From Bog-159 sp049511415 (GTDB taxonomy: Bacteria; Acidobacteriota; Terriglobia; Bryobacterales; Bryobacteraceae), in the NCBI GenBank assembly GCA_049511415.1, contig JBEKYC010000001.1:62001-126000 (forward strand): 64,000 bases of DNA, given 5' to 3'. Numbering within the stretch: the first letter of the stretch is position 1; every line of letters begins with the position of its first letter. The translations under genes and the position numbers were made by a program. This document shows, piece by piece, positions 42,295 to 50,392 of the stretch. The notes under the pieces are model-generated. The model was not told the DNA's origin. It ran no database searches and saw nothing but the letters and a program-made list of their open reading frames with translations.

Positions 42295-44145
42295 ATGAAG
42301 TCGGTTGCGCTGCATCTCGTTCCGCGCGGCAAGGGTTCCATGCGATTGCTCGACTCGTATCGACCTCGCTTGTTGGTCATCATCGCGCTCGCGACATGGT
42401 CCGTCGCCGCTTCCTCGGCATGGGCTCAAAACCAGCTCAGTCCTCCCAAGAAATCCAAGCGCACGGCGTGTTCTAACGACGACACTGGATTGACGTTGCC
42501 GGCCGGTTTCTGCGCGACTGTATTTGCCGATGGTATTGGTCACGCGCGCCACATGGTGGTTTGGCCGAGCGGCGTGGTTTACGTCAACACTTGGTCCGGG
42601 GATTACTTCGGATCCGACAAGCCGCATGCAGGGGGCTTCCTGGTGGCCCTGCAAGACAAGTCCGGGATGGGGAAGGCGGATGTGATTGAGCGCTTCGGTG
42701 AAACGGTTCAATCCGGGGGCGCGGGTGGAACCGGCATCGGCATGTACCAGGGATCGATTTACGCGGAAATCAATGACCGAATCGTGCGCTATTCCCTGCC
42801 GCCGGGCGCGCTGGTTCCGCGTGATCCCCCGGAAACCATCGTTTCTGGATTGCCTCTTGGTGGTGACCATCCGATGCATCCATTCATCATCGGTGAAGAA
42901 GGATCGATGTATGTCGACGTCGGCACCGCGACCAACTCCTGCCAGCCGAAGAACCGCCAGCCCAACGTATCCGGCGCGAGCCCGTGCACCGAACTGGAGA
43001 CTCGTGGCGGCATATGGCGTTACGACGCCAACAAAACGAATCAGACATTTTCGCCGGCCGGCCGCTTCGCCACCGGGATCCGAAATGGCGAAGGCTTTGC
43101 CATCGACTCCGCGGGGCGCATTTTCGTCACCCAGCATGGGCGAGATCAACTGCATGCGAATTGGCCCGATCTCTACAAACCCGCCGAGGAAGCCACTCTG
43201 CCGGCCGAAGAGCTAATGCTCTTGAAGTCCGGAGGCGACTATGGCTGGCCCGAATGCTACTACGATGCCGTGCGCAAAAAACTGGTGCTGGCCCCGGAAT
43301 ATGGTGGCGACGGAGGCAGGAAGGTGGGCGTTTGCGCGAGTAAGACGGGTCCTGTCGCGGCCTTTCCGGCGCATTGGGGACCCAACGGGATGGCGCGCTA
43401 CGACCAGAAACAGTTTCCGGCCCGCTATCGCGATGGCGTTTTCATCGCCTTCCACGGTTCCTGGGATCGGGCGCCATACCCGCAAAGCGGGTACAACGTG
43501 GTCTTCCAACCAATCGCCGGTGCACGCGCATCGGGGAACTGCGAAGTCTTCGCGGACGGTTTCGCCGGAGCGGTAAAAACTCCGGAGGGTGCTGCCCATC
43601 GTCCCTCGGGCGTTGCAGTCGGACCTGATGGGGCGCTCTATGTATCCGACGACATTCGCGGACGTATCTACCGGATCGTCTATCAGGGCGGCGCCACGGG
43701 CGATGCGAGGGGCGCCCCTTGTCCGAGTGCCTCGGCTCCGGCCGGCGATATTGTCGAGGCGAAGGCAAACCCGCCCGAAGGAACAAATCGAGACGCGGGT
43801 TCGGCTGCGAGCGTCCCCGTTCCTGATGGAGCGACGCCAGACATGGTTGCGCTTGGAGATCGTATTTACCACGGGAAAGTGGGCGGAGCCGCTTGCGCGG
43901 GTTGCCATGGCGCGAACGGGACGGGGTCGCCTCTAGGCCCAAGTCTGGCCGGCGGCAAATGGTTGTGGAGCGACGGCAGTCTGGCGGGCATCTTGAAAGT
44001 GATCGCCGACGGTGTGCCGCAGCCCAAGCAATATCGCAGCCCGATGCCTCCCATGGGCGGAACCAATCTCACCACTCCACAGGCTGCGGCAGTTGCCGCA
44101 TACGTTTGGAGCATCGGTCATCGGACATCTTCAACGGGCAATTAA
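42295..44145 (+). CDS. Secreted PQQ-type sugar dehydrogenase fused to cytochrome c
   Basis: A 616-aa exported oxidoreductase; ATG 42340, after AAGGG, is an alternative start. The signal segment is 'LLVIIALATWSVAASSAWAQ'. Residues ~60-470 form a six-bladed propeller of the soluble glucose/sorbosone dehydrogenase type: 'GFCATVFADGIGHARHMVVWPSG', 'MHPFIIGEEGSMYVDVGT', 'RNGEGFAIDSAGRIFVTQHGRD', 'GDYGWPECYY', 'PNGMARYD', 'RPSGVAVGPDGALYVSDD'. A Pro-rich linker leads to a class I cytochrome c domain with heme motif C534-A-G-C537-H538 and axial Met in 'RSPMPPMGG'. The fusion would pass electrons from sugar oxidation straight to the respiratory chain in the periplasm. Confidence 0.9.
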   Translation: MKSVALHLVPRGKGSMRLLDSYRPRLLVIIALATWSVAASSAWAQNQLSPPKKSKRTACSNDDTGLTLPAGFCATVFADGIGHARHMVVWPSGVVYVNTWSGDYFGSDKPHAGGFLVALQDKSGMGKADVIERFGETVQSGGAGGTGIGMYQGSIYAEINDRIVRYSLPPGALVPRDPPETIVSGLPLGGDHPMHPFIIGEEGSMYVDVGTATNSCQPKNRQPNVSGASPCTELETRGGIWRYDANKTNQTFSPAGRFATGIRNGEGFAIDSAGRIFVTQHGRDQLHANWPDLYKPAEEATLPAEELMLLKSGGDYGWPECYYDAVRKKLVLAPEYGGDGGRKVGVCASKTGPVAAFPAHWGPNGMARYDQKQFPARYRDGVFIAFHGSWDRAPYPQSGYNVVFQPIAGARASGNCEVFADGFAGAVKTPEGAAHRPSGVAVGPDGALYVSDDIRGRIYRIVYQGGATGDARGAPCPSASAPAGDIVEAKANPPEGTNRDAGSAASVPVPDGATPDMVALGDRIYHGKVGGAACAGCHGANGTGSPLGPSLAGGKWLWSDGSLAGILKVIADGVPQPKQYRSPMPPMGGTNLTTPQAAAVAAYVWSIGHRTSSTGN

Positions 44146-44172
44146 CGCCGAGCTGTTCCTACCCGGCGGCAA

Positions 44173-45288
44173 CTACGGAAGTTCCTCGGGATGAAACACC
44201 AGGTCCCGATCCAGGACCATTTCCAGGTGCGTCCCCGATTTCAGCACCACGTCCTGATTGCGCGAAAGCAGCACCCCGGCCAGCGCGCCGCCTACCCCGC
44301 CCACCGCGGCGCCGGGCAGTCCCCGCGTAATCGCGCCGATGGTGGCGCCCATGCCCGCGCCTTCCATCACCGTGCGCCCGTCGGCGGACTTGCCGTTGTT
44401 CGGCACCTGGCCTTCGTCCCCGTTCGGGCGCGCGTGGAAATCCCGCGACACGCCGTTGGGCAGAATCAGCGAGTCGAACCGGATGAATAATTCGCCCTTG
44501 CCCACCACTTTGCCGGCCGGCTTGGTACGCGTGATTGTACCTTCGACGTCGCTGCCTCGCGGGATCACCATCCGCCCGCCGGCGGCCACCGGAACCGCCG
44601 TGCGCAGATACACATGGTCGCCCTCTTTGGCGTGCTTCGTGCTCACGTCGCCGATAAGCGACAACAGGACGTGGGTGCCCGTTGGAATCGTGATATCCGT
44701 TGACGCGCGCGCCTCGGGTCTCCGCACCAGCACCGGTTGCGATGCGCTGCTGCCCGGCTCGGTCTGCCGCCAACCCGTTGCGGGCGGCGCGGCATCTGCC
44801 GGCGGAATTGGCAGGGCCGCCGGCCGGGTGACCGGCGCCGCGGACCCCTCGCGCCGGAATATCAGCGTGCCGTTTACGTCTCCATTCAGCCGCACCACCT
44901 GCCGCGTGATGGTCAAAGTGTTGTGGCTGCGCGAAAGCTCCCAACGGTCCATTACCGTGTAATGCTGCGCGCCCGAAACCTGCGTATTCACCAGCAGCGC
45001 CGAGCCTTCCCACTTGGTAATCGAGCTTCTGCTTTCCTCGCCGATCTGTTTTTTGGTTTCGCTGCCGTCGAGCGCATAGGACCATTGCGCCGTTCCCGCC
45101 GAACACAAAATCCCGCTATCGCTCTGCGAGACGGTGAGACTGGTTTCCACCGCCCCCAGCACCGACGTGTCGCTGGCGTTCTGGTCCAGCACCCATTTGC
45201 CGGAAAAATCGCGTTCCGGATCGCCGCAGCGCAACGGGAGCGCGAAGGCCAACGCCAGAAGCAGCGCGGTTAGTGGAAGCCTCCGCAT
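44173..45288 (-). CDS. Secreted protein with VirB10/TrbI-like glycine-zipper domain
   Basis: A 371-aa exported protein. After the signal ('RRLPLTALLLALAFALPL') comes a lipocalin-like beta domain ('RDFSGKWVLDQNASD', ~25-135), a Pro/Ala-rich linker (~150-200) and a C-terminal domain (~205-371) of the VirB10/TrbI-like beta type: 'IPTGTHVLLSLIGDVSTKHAKEGDHVYL', 'GSDVEGTITRTKPAGKV'. Within it a glycine zipper ('GAGMGATIGAITRGLPGAAVGGVGGALAG') sits just before the closing strand ('GTHLEMVLDRDLVF'). The same layout recurs in the protein at 47464-48594. The zipper may insert in the outer membrane; this is inference. Confidence 0.77.
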   Translation of the reverse strand: MRRLPLTALLLALAFALPLRCGDPERDFSGKWVLDQNASDTSVLGAVETSLTVSQSDSGILCSAGTAQWSYALDGSETKKQIGEESRSSITKWEGSALLVNTQVSGAQHYTVMDRWELSRSHNTLTITRQVVRLNGDVNGTLIFRREGSAAPVTRPAALPIPPADAAPPATGWRQTEPGSSASQPVLVRRPEARASTDITIPTGTHVLLSLIGDVSTKHAKEGDHVYLRTAVPVAAGGRMVIPRGSDVEGTITRTKPAGKVVGKGELFIRFDSLILPNGVSRDFHARPNGDEGQVPNNGKSADGRTVMEGAGMGATIGAITRGLPGAAVGGVGGALAGVLLSRNQDVVLKSGTHLEMVLDRDLVFHPEELP

Positions 45289-45325
45289 GATCGAAGATTA
45301 CCACAACCGCGCGCCCCCCGCCGCA

Positions 45326-46234
45326 TTATTGCGGCTGCTTGGCCAGCGCCGATGTCGCCAGCATGCCGCCCAAGCCCATCGTCTCCACCGCCGATGACGG
45401 CACAATCACCATCGAGCCGCGCTCCTTAATCGCTTCGTACAACATATTCATGGCGCGTAAGTGCAGCGCTACCGGGTTATCCTGATACACCGCCGCGGCT
45501 TGCGAGAACTTATCCGCGATCTCCGTCTCCGCCTGACCCAATATATTGCGCGCCTGCCGCTCCCGTTCGGCCTGCGCCTGCCGTGACATGGCATCCTCCA
45601 GTTCGTGCGGGATCTTCACGTCGCGAATCTCCACCGATTGCACCGTGATCCCCCACGGATTGGTCTTCTCGTCCAGAATGCGCTGTAACTCGTGACCCAT
45701 CGTCTCGCGCTCCGTGATCATCTGCGCGAGCTGGTGCCGGCCAATGGACTCCCGCAGCGCCGTCTGCGCGCCCAGCGTGATCGCGCTGGTGAAATCCTCC
45801 ACCTCCAGAATCGATTTCTCCGCGTTCCACACCACCCAGAACACGATGGCGTCCACATTCACCGGCACGGTATCCCGCGTCAGGGCCGATTCCGCCGTCA
45901 CGCTCGCCACCCGCACGCGCTGATCCACAAACCGGCTCAGCGAATCCACCACTGGGATGATATGGAAAATGCCCGGCCCGCGCAGCCCCTTGTACCGCCC
46001 CAACCGCAGCACCGCCACCTTCTCCCATTGGTCCGCTACCCGTATGGCGAACATCAGATACAGGCCGATGGCGCCGCCGATCAGAGCCGGCGCGGGCTGG
46101 TTGGTCACTACCGTCAGCGTCACTCCGGCTATCCCGCATATCGCAAAAAGCGCCGCGCCCACGCTGCTCACGGGCGTCTTTCCGTTCCTGCCGAAACCTT
46201 CATCTCTTGCCGTTTGCTTCAGCCTGATCATCAT
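45326..46234 (-). CDS. Slipin, SPFH/band-7 membrane protein
   Basis: Stomatin-like slipin, 302 aa. Hydrophobic segments at ~25-65 ('ALFAICGIAGVTLTVV', 'ALIGGAIGLYLMFAI') anchor it; the SPFH domain follows ('VADQWEKVAVLRLGRYKGLRGPGIFHIIPVVD', 'DTVPVNVDAIVFW', 'LRESIGRHQLAQMITERE', 'GITVQSVEIRDVKIPHEL'). The C-terminal helix ('AMSRQAQAERERQARNILGQAE') drives oligomerisation. Such proteins organise membrane microdomains. AAAGGAG lies seven bases before the ATG and inside the upstream GntR gene, which it overlaps by 35 bp; the two are cotranscribed. No NfeD partner is seen next to it. Confidence 0.93.
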   Translation of the reverse strand: MMIRLKQTARDEGFGRNGKTPVSSVGAALFAICGIAGVTLTVVTNQPAPALIGGAIGLYLMFAIRVADQWEKVAVLRLGRYKGLRGPGIFHIIPVVDSLSRFVDQRVRVASVTAESALTRDTVPVNVDAIVFWVVWNAEKSILEVEDFTSAITLGAQTALRESIGRHQLAQMITERETMGHELQRILDEKTNPWGITVQSVEIRDVKIPHELEDAMSRQAQAERERQARNILGQAETEIADKFSQAAAVYQDNPVALHLRAMNMLYEAIKERGSMVIVPSSAVETMGLGGMLATSALAKQPQ

Positions 46235-46604
46235 TGAGTTGCTCCTTTAATTCCCCGACTGTGAATCCGGCGCCGCCGGCCCGCGCCACGAATTCCGCCA
46301 CCAGTTGCGCCAGCCGGCGCCGGCGCTCCACTTCGTCCTGCTTCACTTCGTGCCGCGCGATGAACGTGCCTGTGCCCTGCTGGGTTTCCAGAACGCCGCG
46401 AATCTCCAGTTCCCGATACGCGCGCATCACCGTATTCGGGTTGATGGCCAGATCTACCGCAACTTGCCGGACCGTGGGCAACTGATCGCCGGCTTTGAGC
46501 CGCCCCGCCGCTACGCCGCCCATCACCTGATCGATGATCTGCCGGTAAACGGGCACGCCGCTCTGCATATCCAGCCGGAACTTCGTTGCTTCAACTCTAG
46601 TCAT
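46200..46604 (-). CDS. GntR-family regulator, YtrA-like
   Basis: A 134-aa GntR regulator of the short YtrA type. The winged helix reads 'GVPVYRQIIDQVMGGVAAGRLKAGDQLPTVRQVAVDLAINPNTVMRAYRELEIRGVLETQQGTGTFI' over about residues 15-83 with the usual 'LPTVRQVA' recognition region, and the C-terminal ~45 residues are a short helical dimerisation part. YtrA-type regulators usually control ABC transporter operons; here the only cotranscribed gene is a slipin, overlapped by 35 bp. A palindrome across its own -10 region suggests autoregulation. Confidence 0.92.
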   Translation of the reverse strand: MTRVEATKFRLDMQSGVPVYRQIIDQVMGGVAAGRLKAGDQLPTVRQVAVDLAINPNTVMRAYRELEIRGVLETQQGTGTFIARHEVKQDEVERRRRLAQLVAEFVARAGGAGFTVGELKEQLNDDQAEANGKR

Positions 46605-46612
46605 CTAGAAAT

Positions 46613-46641
46613 ATAGTGTACTAGTTTACCGATACAGTCAA
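46613..46641 (-). promoter_or_regulatory. Promoter and operator candidate for the GntR-slipin operon
   Basis: On the minus strand TTGACT (46641-46636) is followed 17 nt later by CACTAT (46618-46613); a TATATT overlaps just downstream. Between them lies GTaaACTAGTacAC (46616-46629), an imperfect palindrome (10 of 14 positions) centred on ACTAGT, 12 bp before the GntR start. Repressor binding there would cover the -10. Confidence 0.5.
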
Positions 46642-46704
46642 GCGGAATTTTTTGCTCGCAGGATGTTATTGAATTGAAGGAATTTATGAAGGAGGGATCG
46701 GAGG

Positions 46705-46738
46705 GCGGGCTTCAGCCCGCGCGGGACTTCAGTCCTGC
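46705..46738. repeat. Two adjacent GC-rich palindromes
   Basis: GCGGGC-TTCA-GCCCGC (46705-46720) followed directly by GCGGGAC-TTCA-GTCCTGC (46721-46738, one G-U pair). They lie in the 170-bp gap between the GntR gene and the Gly/Tyr-rich protein gene, 37 bp beyond the stop of the latter. The shared TTCA loop suggests a repeated small element. Confidence 0.6.
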
Positions 46739-46774
46739 GACGTGCCGCAGCCCACCCACCTTGTTGCTGTTCAG

Positions 46775-47272
46775 TTACCGCACGCCAAAATGACGCCAAC
46801 CGCCGCCGACCACTACGCCGACTCCAACCGCAGGTCCCGGATACGCGTAAGCTTGCGGATAAGAGTACGCCGGACGCGGGTAAGAGTAAGCTGGAGACGG
46901 ATAGTCATACGGATCGTAAGAGTTGGGGTAAGTGTAGTAAGGATATCCGTATCCATATCCGTATCCATAATAAGGATATCCGTAGTATCCAGGCCAGTAA
47001 CCCAAACCGAAGCCCCAGCCACCCCAGCCGTATCCGCCGTAGCCATAACCGCCGCGGTACCCATAGCCATAACCGCCGCGGTAAGCGCCATACCCGCCGT
47101 ATCCGCGATAGGCGCCGCCCCCACCGTACCCGCGTGCTACGCCGCCGCTAACGGCATGACCGCCGCCAGATCCACCATGGCTGCCGCCACCGCCGCCATG
47201 ACCCTGCGCAGCTAGTGCCGCGCCCACGCCGACCCATAACAAACATACAACCATTAGGATAGTTTTTCTCAT
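46775..47272 (-). CDS. Secreted Gly/Tyr-rich low-complexity protein
   Basis: A 165-aa protein with a signal peptide ('TILMVVCLLWVGVGAALAAQ'). The mature part is almost entirely Gly, Tyr, Pro and Ser: 'GHGGGGGSHGGSGGGH', 'YGGYGAYRGGYGYGYRGGYG' and then Tyr/Pro blocks such as 'YPYYGYGYGYGYPYY' and 'YSYPRPAYSYPQ'. It ends 'VGGGWRHFGVR'. Such composition is found in adhesive, cuticle-like and phase-separating proteins; no enzyme motif is possible. It is divergent from another Tyr/Pro-rich exported protein with 191 bp between. Function is unknown. Confidence 0.7.
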   Translation of the reverse strand: MRKTILMVVCLLWVGVGAALAAQGHGGGGGSHGGSGGGHAVSGGVARGYGGGGAYRGYGGYGAYRGGYGYGYRGGYGYGGYGWGGWGFGLGYWPGYYGYPYYGYGYGYGYPYYTYPNSYDPYDYPSPAYSYPRPAYSYPQAYAYPGPAVGVGVVVGGGWRHFGVR

Positions 47273-47463
47273 AACTCACCTGCCTCTTAGACTATCATGA
47301 TCCCGACTTGGTTTCGACTGGCCGAAATGCACCAGCGCGGTGCTTTGCAACCAGAAGTCTCACTTACTTGCCTTCTTATTTTCAGTTACTTAGAATGAGT
47401 TTGGGATTGGCGAAACGGATGCATGGAAACATCCGTCGCCTTTCATTGTGAGGCTGCCAAATT

Positions 47464-48594
47464 ATGAAGACCAATTCCCCAAAACCGGTTAGTTTCGCCG
47501 TACACTTTATTACACTCGGTATCTTGTTTGCATCGAGCCTGCTGCTCGCGCAAGACCAAACCGCGGGGCCGCCCCCGCCCAACACACCGCAGCCCGACGC
47601 CCAAACACAAAGCACTCCTGCCAATAATGGTGGCTGGCGCAGAGTGGATGAGGCTACGCCTGCCGAAGCTCCCGCGCCGCCGGTGGATGCTGCCCCGGCG
47701 CCCGATAGCCCTCCGCCCGGACCGCCGGGGCCCCGCGCCACGATGGACCCGAACTACTCTCAGGGCGGACTACCCATGCCTTATCCTAATCAGGGTCCAG
47801 GTTATCCCCAGCAGCCGTATCCGCCGGCCGCTTCCTATAATCGCGGTCCCGTCCCGGCTAAATTGACCATCCAGCCGGGCACCTATATTACGGTTCGCCT
47901 AAACCAAGGTCTGTCGTCAGACCGCAACCAGGCGGGCGACGGATTCGCTGCGACCTTGGTGAAACCCGTGGTCGTGGACGGCGTAGTGGTCGCCGATCGC
48001 GGTCAGACCCTCGGTGGACGCGTTGTCGAAGCCAAGAAGGCCGGCCGCGTGGAAGGCGTTTCCCATCTGGCGGTCCAACTGACCGACCTGACCTTGTTGG
48101 ACGGCCATCCCGTGCCGATTCAAACCAAACTGTTCACCAAGAACGGTCCCACTTCGCAAGGGCGTGATGCCGCCGTCATCGGCGGAACCACCGCTACCGG
48201 AGCCGCTATCGGGGCCGCCGCGGGTTGGGGCACCGGGGCCGCCATCGGCGCCGGCGCGGGTGCGCTGGTCGGCATCGTCGGCGTATTGGTAACCCGCGGC
48301 CACCCGACCTACTTGTATCCGGAACAGATTCTCACCTTCCGGGTGGAAGCTCCCGTCCCGATTTCCACCGAGACCGCGCCCCAGGCTTTTCGATGGGTCG
48401 GTCCCGGCGACTACGACCGCCCATACGATGTGCAGAACCGCATGGCGCCGCCGAATGCCTCCCCCTACTACGCTCCTTATTACGGCTATCAGTATCCGTA
48501 TGCCTACTCGTATCCCTACTATTGGGGACCGGGCTTCGGCTTTTACTTGGGTGGGCGCGGCTATTGGGGCGGACGCTGGGGTTGGCGCCGTTAA
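47464..48594 (+). CDS. Secreted Pro-rich protein with VirB10/TrbI-like glycine-zipper domain
   Basis: A 376-aa exported protein; signal near 'FITLGILFASSLLLAQ'. Residues ~25-135 are Pro-rich ('PGPPGPRATMDPN', 'YPNQGPGYPQQPYPPAASY'). Then a VirB10/TrbI-like beta domain ('IQPGTYITVRLNQGLSSDRNQAGDGF', 'LGGRVVEAKKAGRVEGVSHLAVQL') contains a glycine zipper ('GGTTATGAAIGAAAGWGTGAAIGAGAGALVG') before the closing strand ('PEQILTFRVEAPV'). A Tyr-rich tail ('YYGYQYPYAYSYPYYWG') ends 'GWGRR'-like. It shares domain layout with 44173-45288 and composition with its neighbours. It may be an outer-membrane or surface component. Confidence 0.75.
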   Translation: MKTNSPKPVSFAVHFITLGILFASSLLLAQDQTAGPPPPNTPQPDAQTQSTPANNGGWRRVDEATPAEAPAPPVDAAPAPDSPPPGPPGPRATMDPNYSQGGLPMPYPNQGPGYPQQPYPPAASYNRGPVPAKLTIQPGTYITVRLNQGLSSDRNQAGDGFAATLVKPVVVDGVVVADRGQTLGGRVVEAKKAGRVEGVSHLAVQLTDLTLLDGHPVPIQTKLFTKNGPTSQGRDAAVIGGTTATGAAIGAAAGWGTGAAIGAGAGALVGIVGVLVTRGHPTYLYPEQILTFRVEAPVPISTETAPQAFRWVGPGDYDRPYDVQNRMAPPNASPYYAPYYGYQYPYAYSYPYYWGPGFGFYLGGRGYWGGRWGWRR

Positions 48595-48638
48595 GCCATA
48601 TTCCGCTGTGCTAGGCTACTGCCAGGAGGGTTCATTCA

Positions 48639-49628
48639 ATGCTCAAAACAACCGCGCTTAGGGCGACGCTGATCTCGTGCACGATCTGTATGGTGGTATT
48701 GGCACAGGGTCCGCCGCCCTCTTCCCAAAGTTATCCGCCTCCGCAAGGCTATCCGCCGGCGCAAGGTTATCCGCCCGCGCAAGGTTATCCGCCCGCGCAG
48801 GGATACCCGCCGGCGCAAGGGTATCCGCCCGCCCCGAACTATCCGCCGGCGCAGGGCTATCCGGCGCAACAGCCGCCGCCCATGGCGCCCCAACAGCTCG
48901 ACCAACTCGTCGAGCGCATCGCGCTTTATCCCGATCCGCTGCTCGGACAGGTTTTGACCGCCGCCACTTACTGGAACGAAATCCCGGATGCCGCCGCTTG
49001 GGCGAACCGGCATGGCTTCCTGCGTGGGGACGAGTTATCCCGCGCGATCTACGAAGATAATCTGCCTTTCGATCCCAGCGTGTTGGCCTTGCTCCCATTC
49101 CCATCGGTCCTCGACATGATGGCCCGCGATCCCGGCTGGACGCAGGCCCTCGGTGGCGCGGTTCTGACGCAGCGTCCCGATGTCATGGATGCTGTGCAGC
49201 GCATGCGCCAGCGCGCCATGGACTACGGCTATCTGCAAAGCACCGCCCAGGATCGCGTGGTGGTCAACGGGCCCGGCGATATCGAGATTCTTCCCGTCAA
49301 TCCCGCTTATGTCTACGTGCCTTATTATGATCCGGCGCTCATTTTCGTGGCGCCGCGCCCGGGATTTTATGCCCGCGTCGGACTGACCTTCGGGCCGGGT
49401 ATTTTCGTGGGGGCCTTCGCGCCGTTTGGCTGGTCCAGCATCGCGCTGGGCTGGCGCACGCACGATATCCTGATCGACCATCGCCCGTGGGGCCGCACCT
49501 GGGCGAATCACGGCGCCTACGTGCATCCCTACGCCATTCCGGCCATGCGCCCCGGCGGCGCGCGCGTGGAACGCCATGAGGAGCACCGCGAGGAACATCG
49601 CAACGTCGAGCGCCACGAGCACCGCTAG
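48639..49628 (+). CDS. DUF3300 family exported protein with YPPAQG repeats
   Basis: A 329-aa protein. A signal peptide ('RATLISCTICMVVLAQ') precedes seven 'YPPxQG' hexapeptides (residues ~32-73), then the DUF3300 domain: 'LDQLVERIALYPDPLLGQVLTAATYWNEIPDAAAWA', 'DPSVLALLPFPSVLDMMARDPGWTQALGGAVLTQRPDVMDAVQRMRQRA', and 'INPAYVYVPYYDP'-type region. A basic, His/Glu-rich tail ('RHEEHREEHRNVERHEHR') closes it. DUF3300 function is unknown; members are common envelope proteins. It follows 44 bp after the previous gene and ends in a 4-bp convergent overlap with the next. Confidence 0.88.
   Translation: MLKTTALRATLISCTICMVVLAQGPPPSSQSYPPPQGYPPAQGYPPAQGYPPAQGYPPAQGYPPAPNYPPAQGYPAQQPPPMAPQQLDQLVERIALYPDPLLGQVLTAATYWNEIPDAAAWANRHGFLRGDELSRAIYEDNLPFDPSVLALLPFPSVLDMMARDPGWTQALGGAVLTQRPDVMDAVQRMRQRAMDYGYLQSTAQDRVVVNGPGDIEILPVNPAYVYVPYYDPALIFVAPRPGFYARVGLTFGPGIFVGAFAPFGWSSIALGWRTHDILIDHRPWGRTWANHGAYVHPYAIPAMRPGGARVERHEEHREEHRNVERHEHR
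48732..48857 (+). repeat. In-gene tandem repeat, 7 x 18 bp
   Basis: Seven direct copies of an 18-bp unit coding YPPAQG (first copy YPPPQG, sixth YPPAPN) within the DUF3300 gene. Copies differ mainly at third codon positions. The length is a multiple of three, so copy-number change would not break the frame. Confidence 0.85.
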
Positions 49629-50392
49629 CGTGCCAGCGCCTGCACCCGGAACGAATATCCAAACCCGATGAAGTGATCCGGAGCGGCCCGCGACAGACCG
49701 GCGCCAAAGTGCGCGTCGATCTGTTGCCGGGCCGTTATTTTGTATGCCGCGCCGATGTGCAGCAGGTGCCGCGCGAATCCTGATTCGGGGAAGTCTCCCG
49801 CGTATTCGATAAATGCGTCCAGCGGCCCGGCGATCTGCCGGTCGATAAGAAACGTCGACTCACCTGTCAGATTGCGCGTGTGTCCTTCCGTGGGCAGGTA
49901 TAACGAAAGCATGCCGGCGGCGGTCCAGTTCTTCGATAGGGAGCGCGACCAGGGCGCCTGCATCCCCGGGTCGTATCCGTGGCTGGAAATGCCGCGCGCT
50001 CCCGTGGGGAAGCTGCAAAAAACCACCAGCGATAAGTCAAAGCCTCCGGGCAATGGGCCTAGCTGCTGCTTTACTCCGGCCGCCAGGTCGCCGAATCCAC
50101 GCAAGGAAACCCCGCTCAAATTCTGATAGAAATCCGGCGCCGTGAACCGCAATTCGGTTTTGCCGGCGACGCCGAAACGGATCAGCGTTTCCGGCGCATC
50201 GAGGGTTGTGGACCCGTCGCTGGTGCTCACCAGCAGTCCATTCTCCACCTGCAAGCTGCCCGCCGGAACCACCACGCTGGAATCGGTCACCGCCGGCCGG
50301 TCCGTGTTGATGGGGGGCGGCGTGTCTTGCGCGCCGGCACGCCAGCCCAGGCTCGCTGCCAGAGCCAGCCACCGCAGCCCCTTATTCCACAT
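49625..50392 (-). CDS. Outer-membrane channel-like protein (MetA-pathway transporter type)
   Basis: A 255-aa exported beta-barrel-like protein. Signal region 'LRWLALAASLGWRAGAQ' precedes 'PPINTDRPAVTDSSVVVPAGSLQVENGLL', the usual opening of the family annotated as 'transporter' or phenol-degradation MetA-type (PF13557). Alternating strands follow ('LIRFGVAGKTELRFTAPDFYQ', 'GFGDLAAGVKQQLGP', 'AFIEYAGDFPES', 'LLHIGAAYKITARQQIDAHFGAGL') and it ends in an aromatic-plus-R tail. Substrate is unknown. The start lies inside the end of nadE (11-bp overlap), so it is translated from the same message. Confidence 0.78.
   Translation of the reverse strand: MWNKGLRWLALAASLGWRAGAQDTPPPINTDRPAVTDSSVVVPAGSLQVENGLLVSTSDGSTTLDAPETLIRFGVAGKTELRFTAPDFYQNLSGVSLRGFGDLAAGVKQQLGPLPGGFDLSLVVFCSFPTGARGISSHGYDPGMQAPWSRSLSKNWTAAGMLSLYLPTEGHTRNLTGESTFLIDRQIAGPLDAFIEYAGDFPESGFARHLLHIGAAYKITARQQIDAHFGAGLSRAAPDHFIGFGYSFRVQALAR

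Noticed and set aside
48732..48857. 18-bp direct repeats, considered as a CRISPR or attachment site
   Set aside because: The units are contiguous without spacers and encode YPPAQG hexapeptides in frame.
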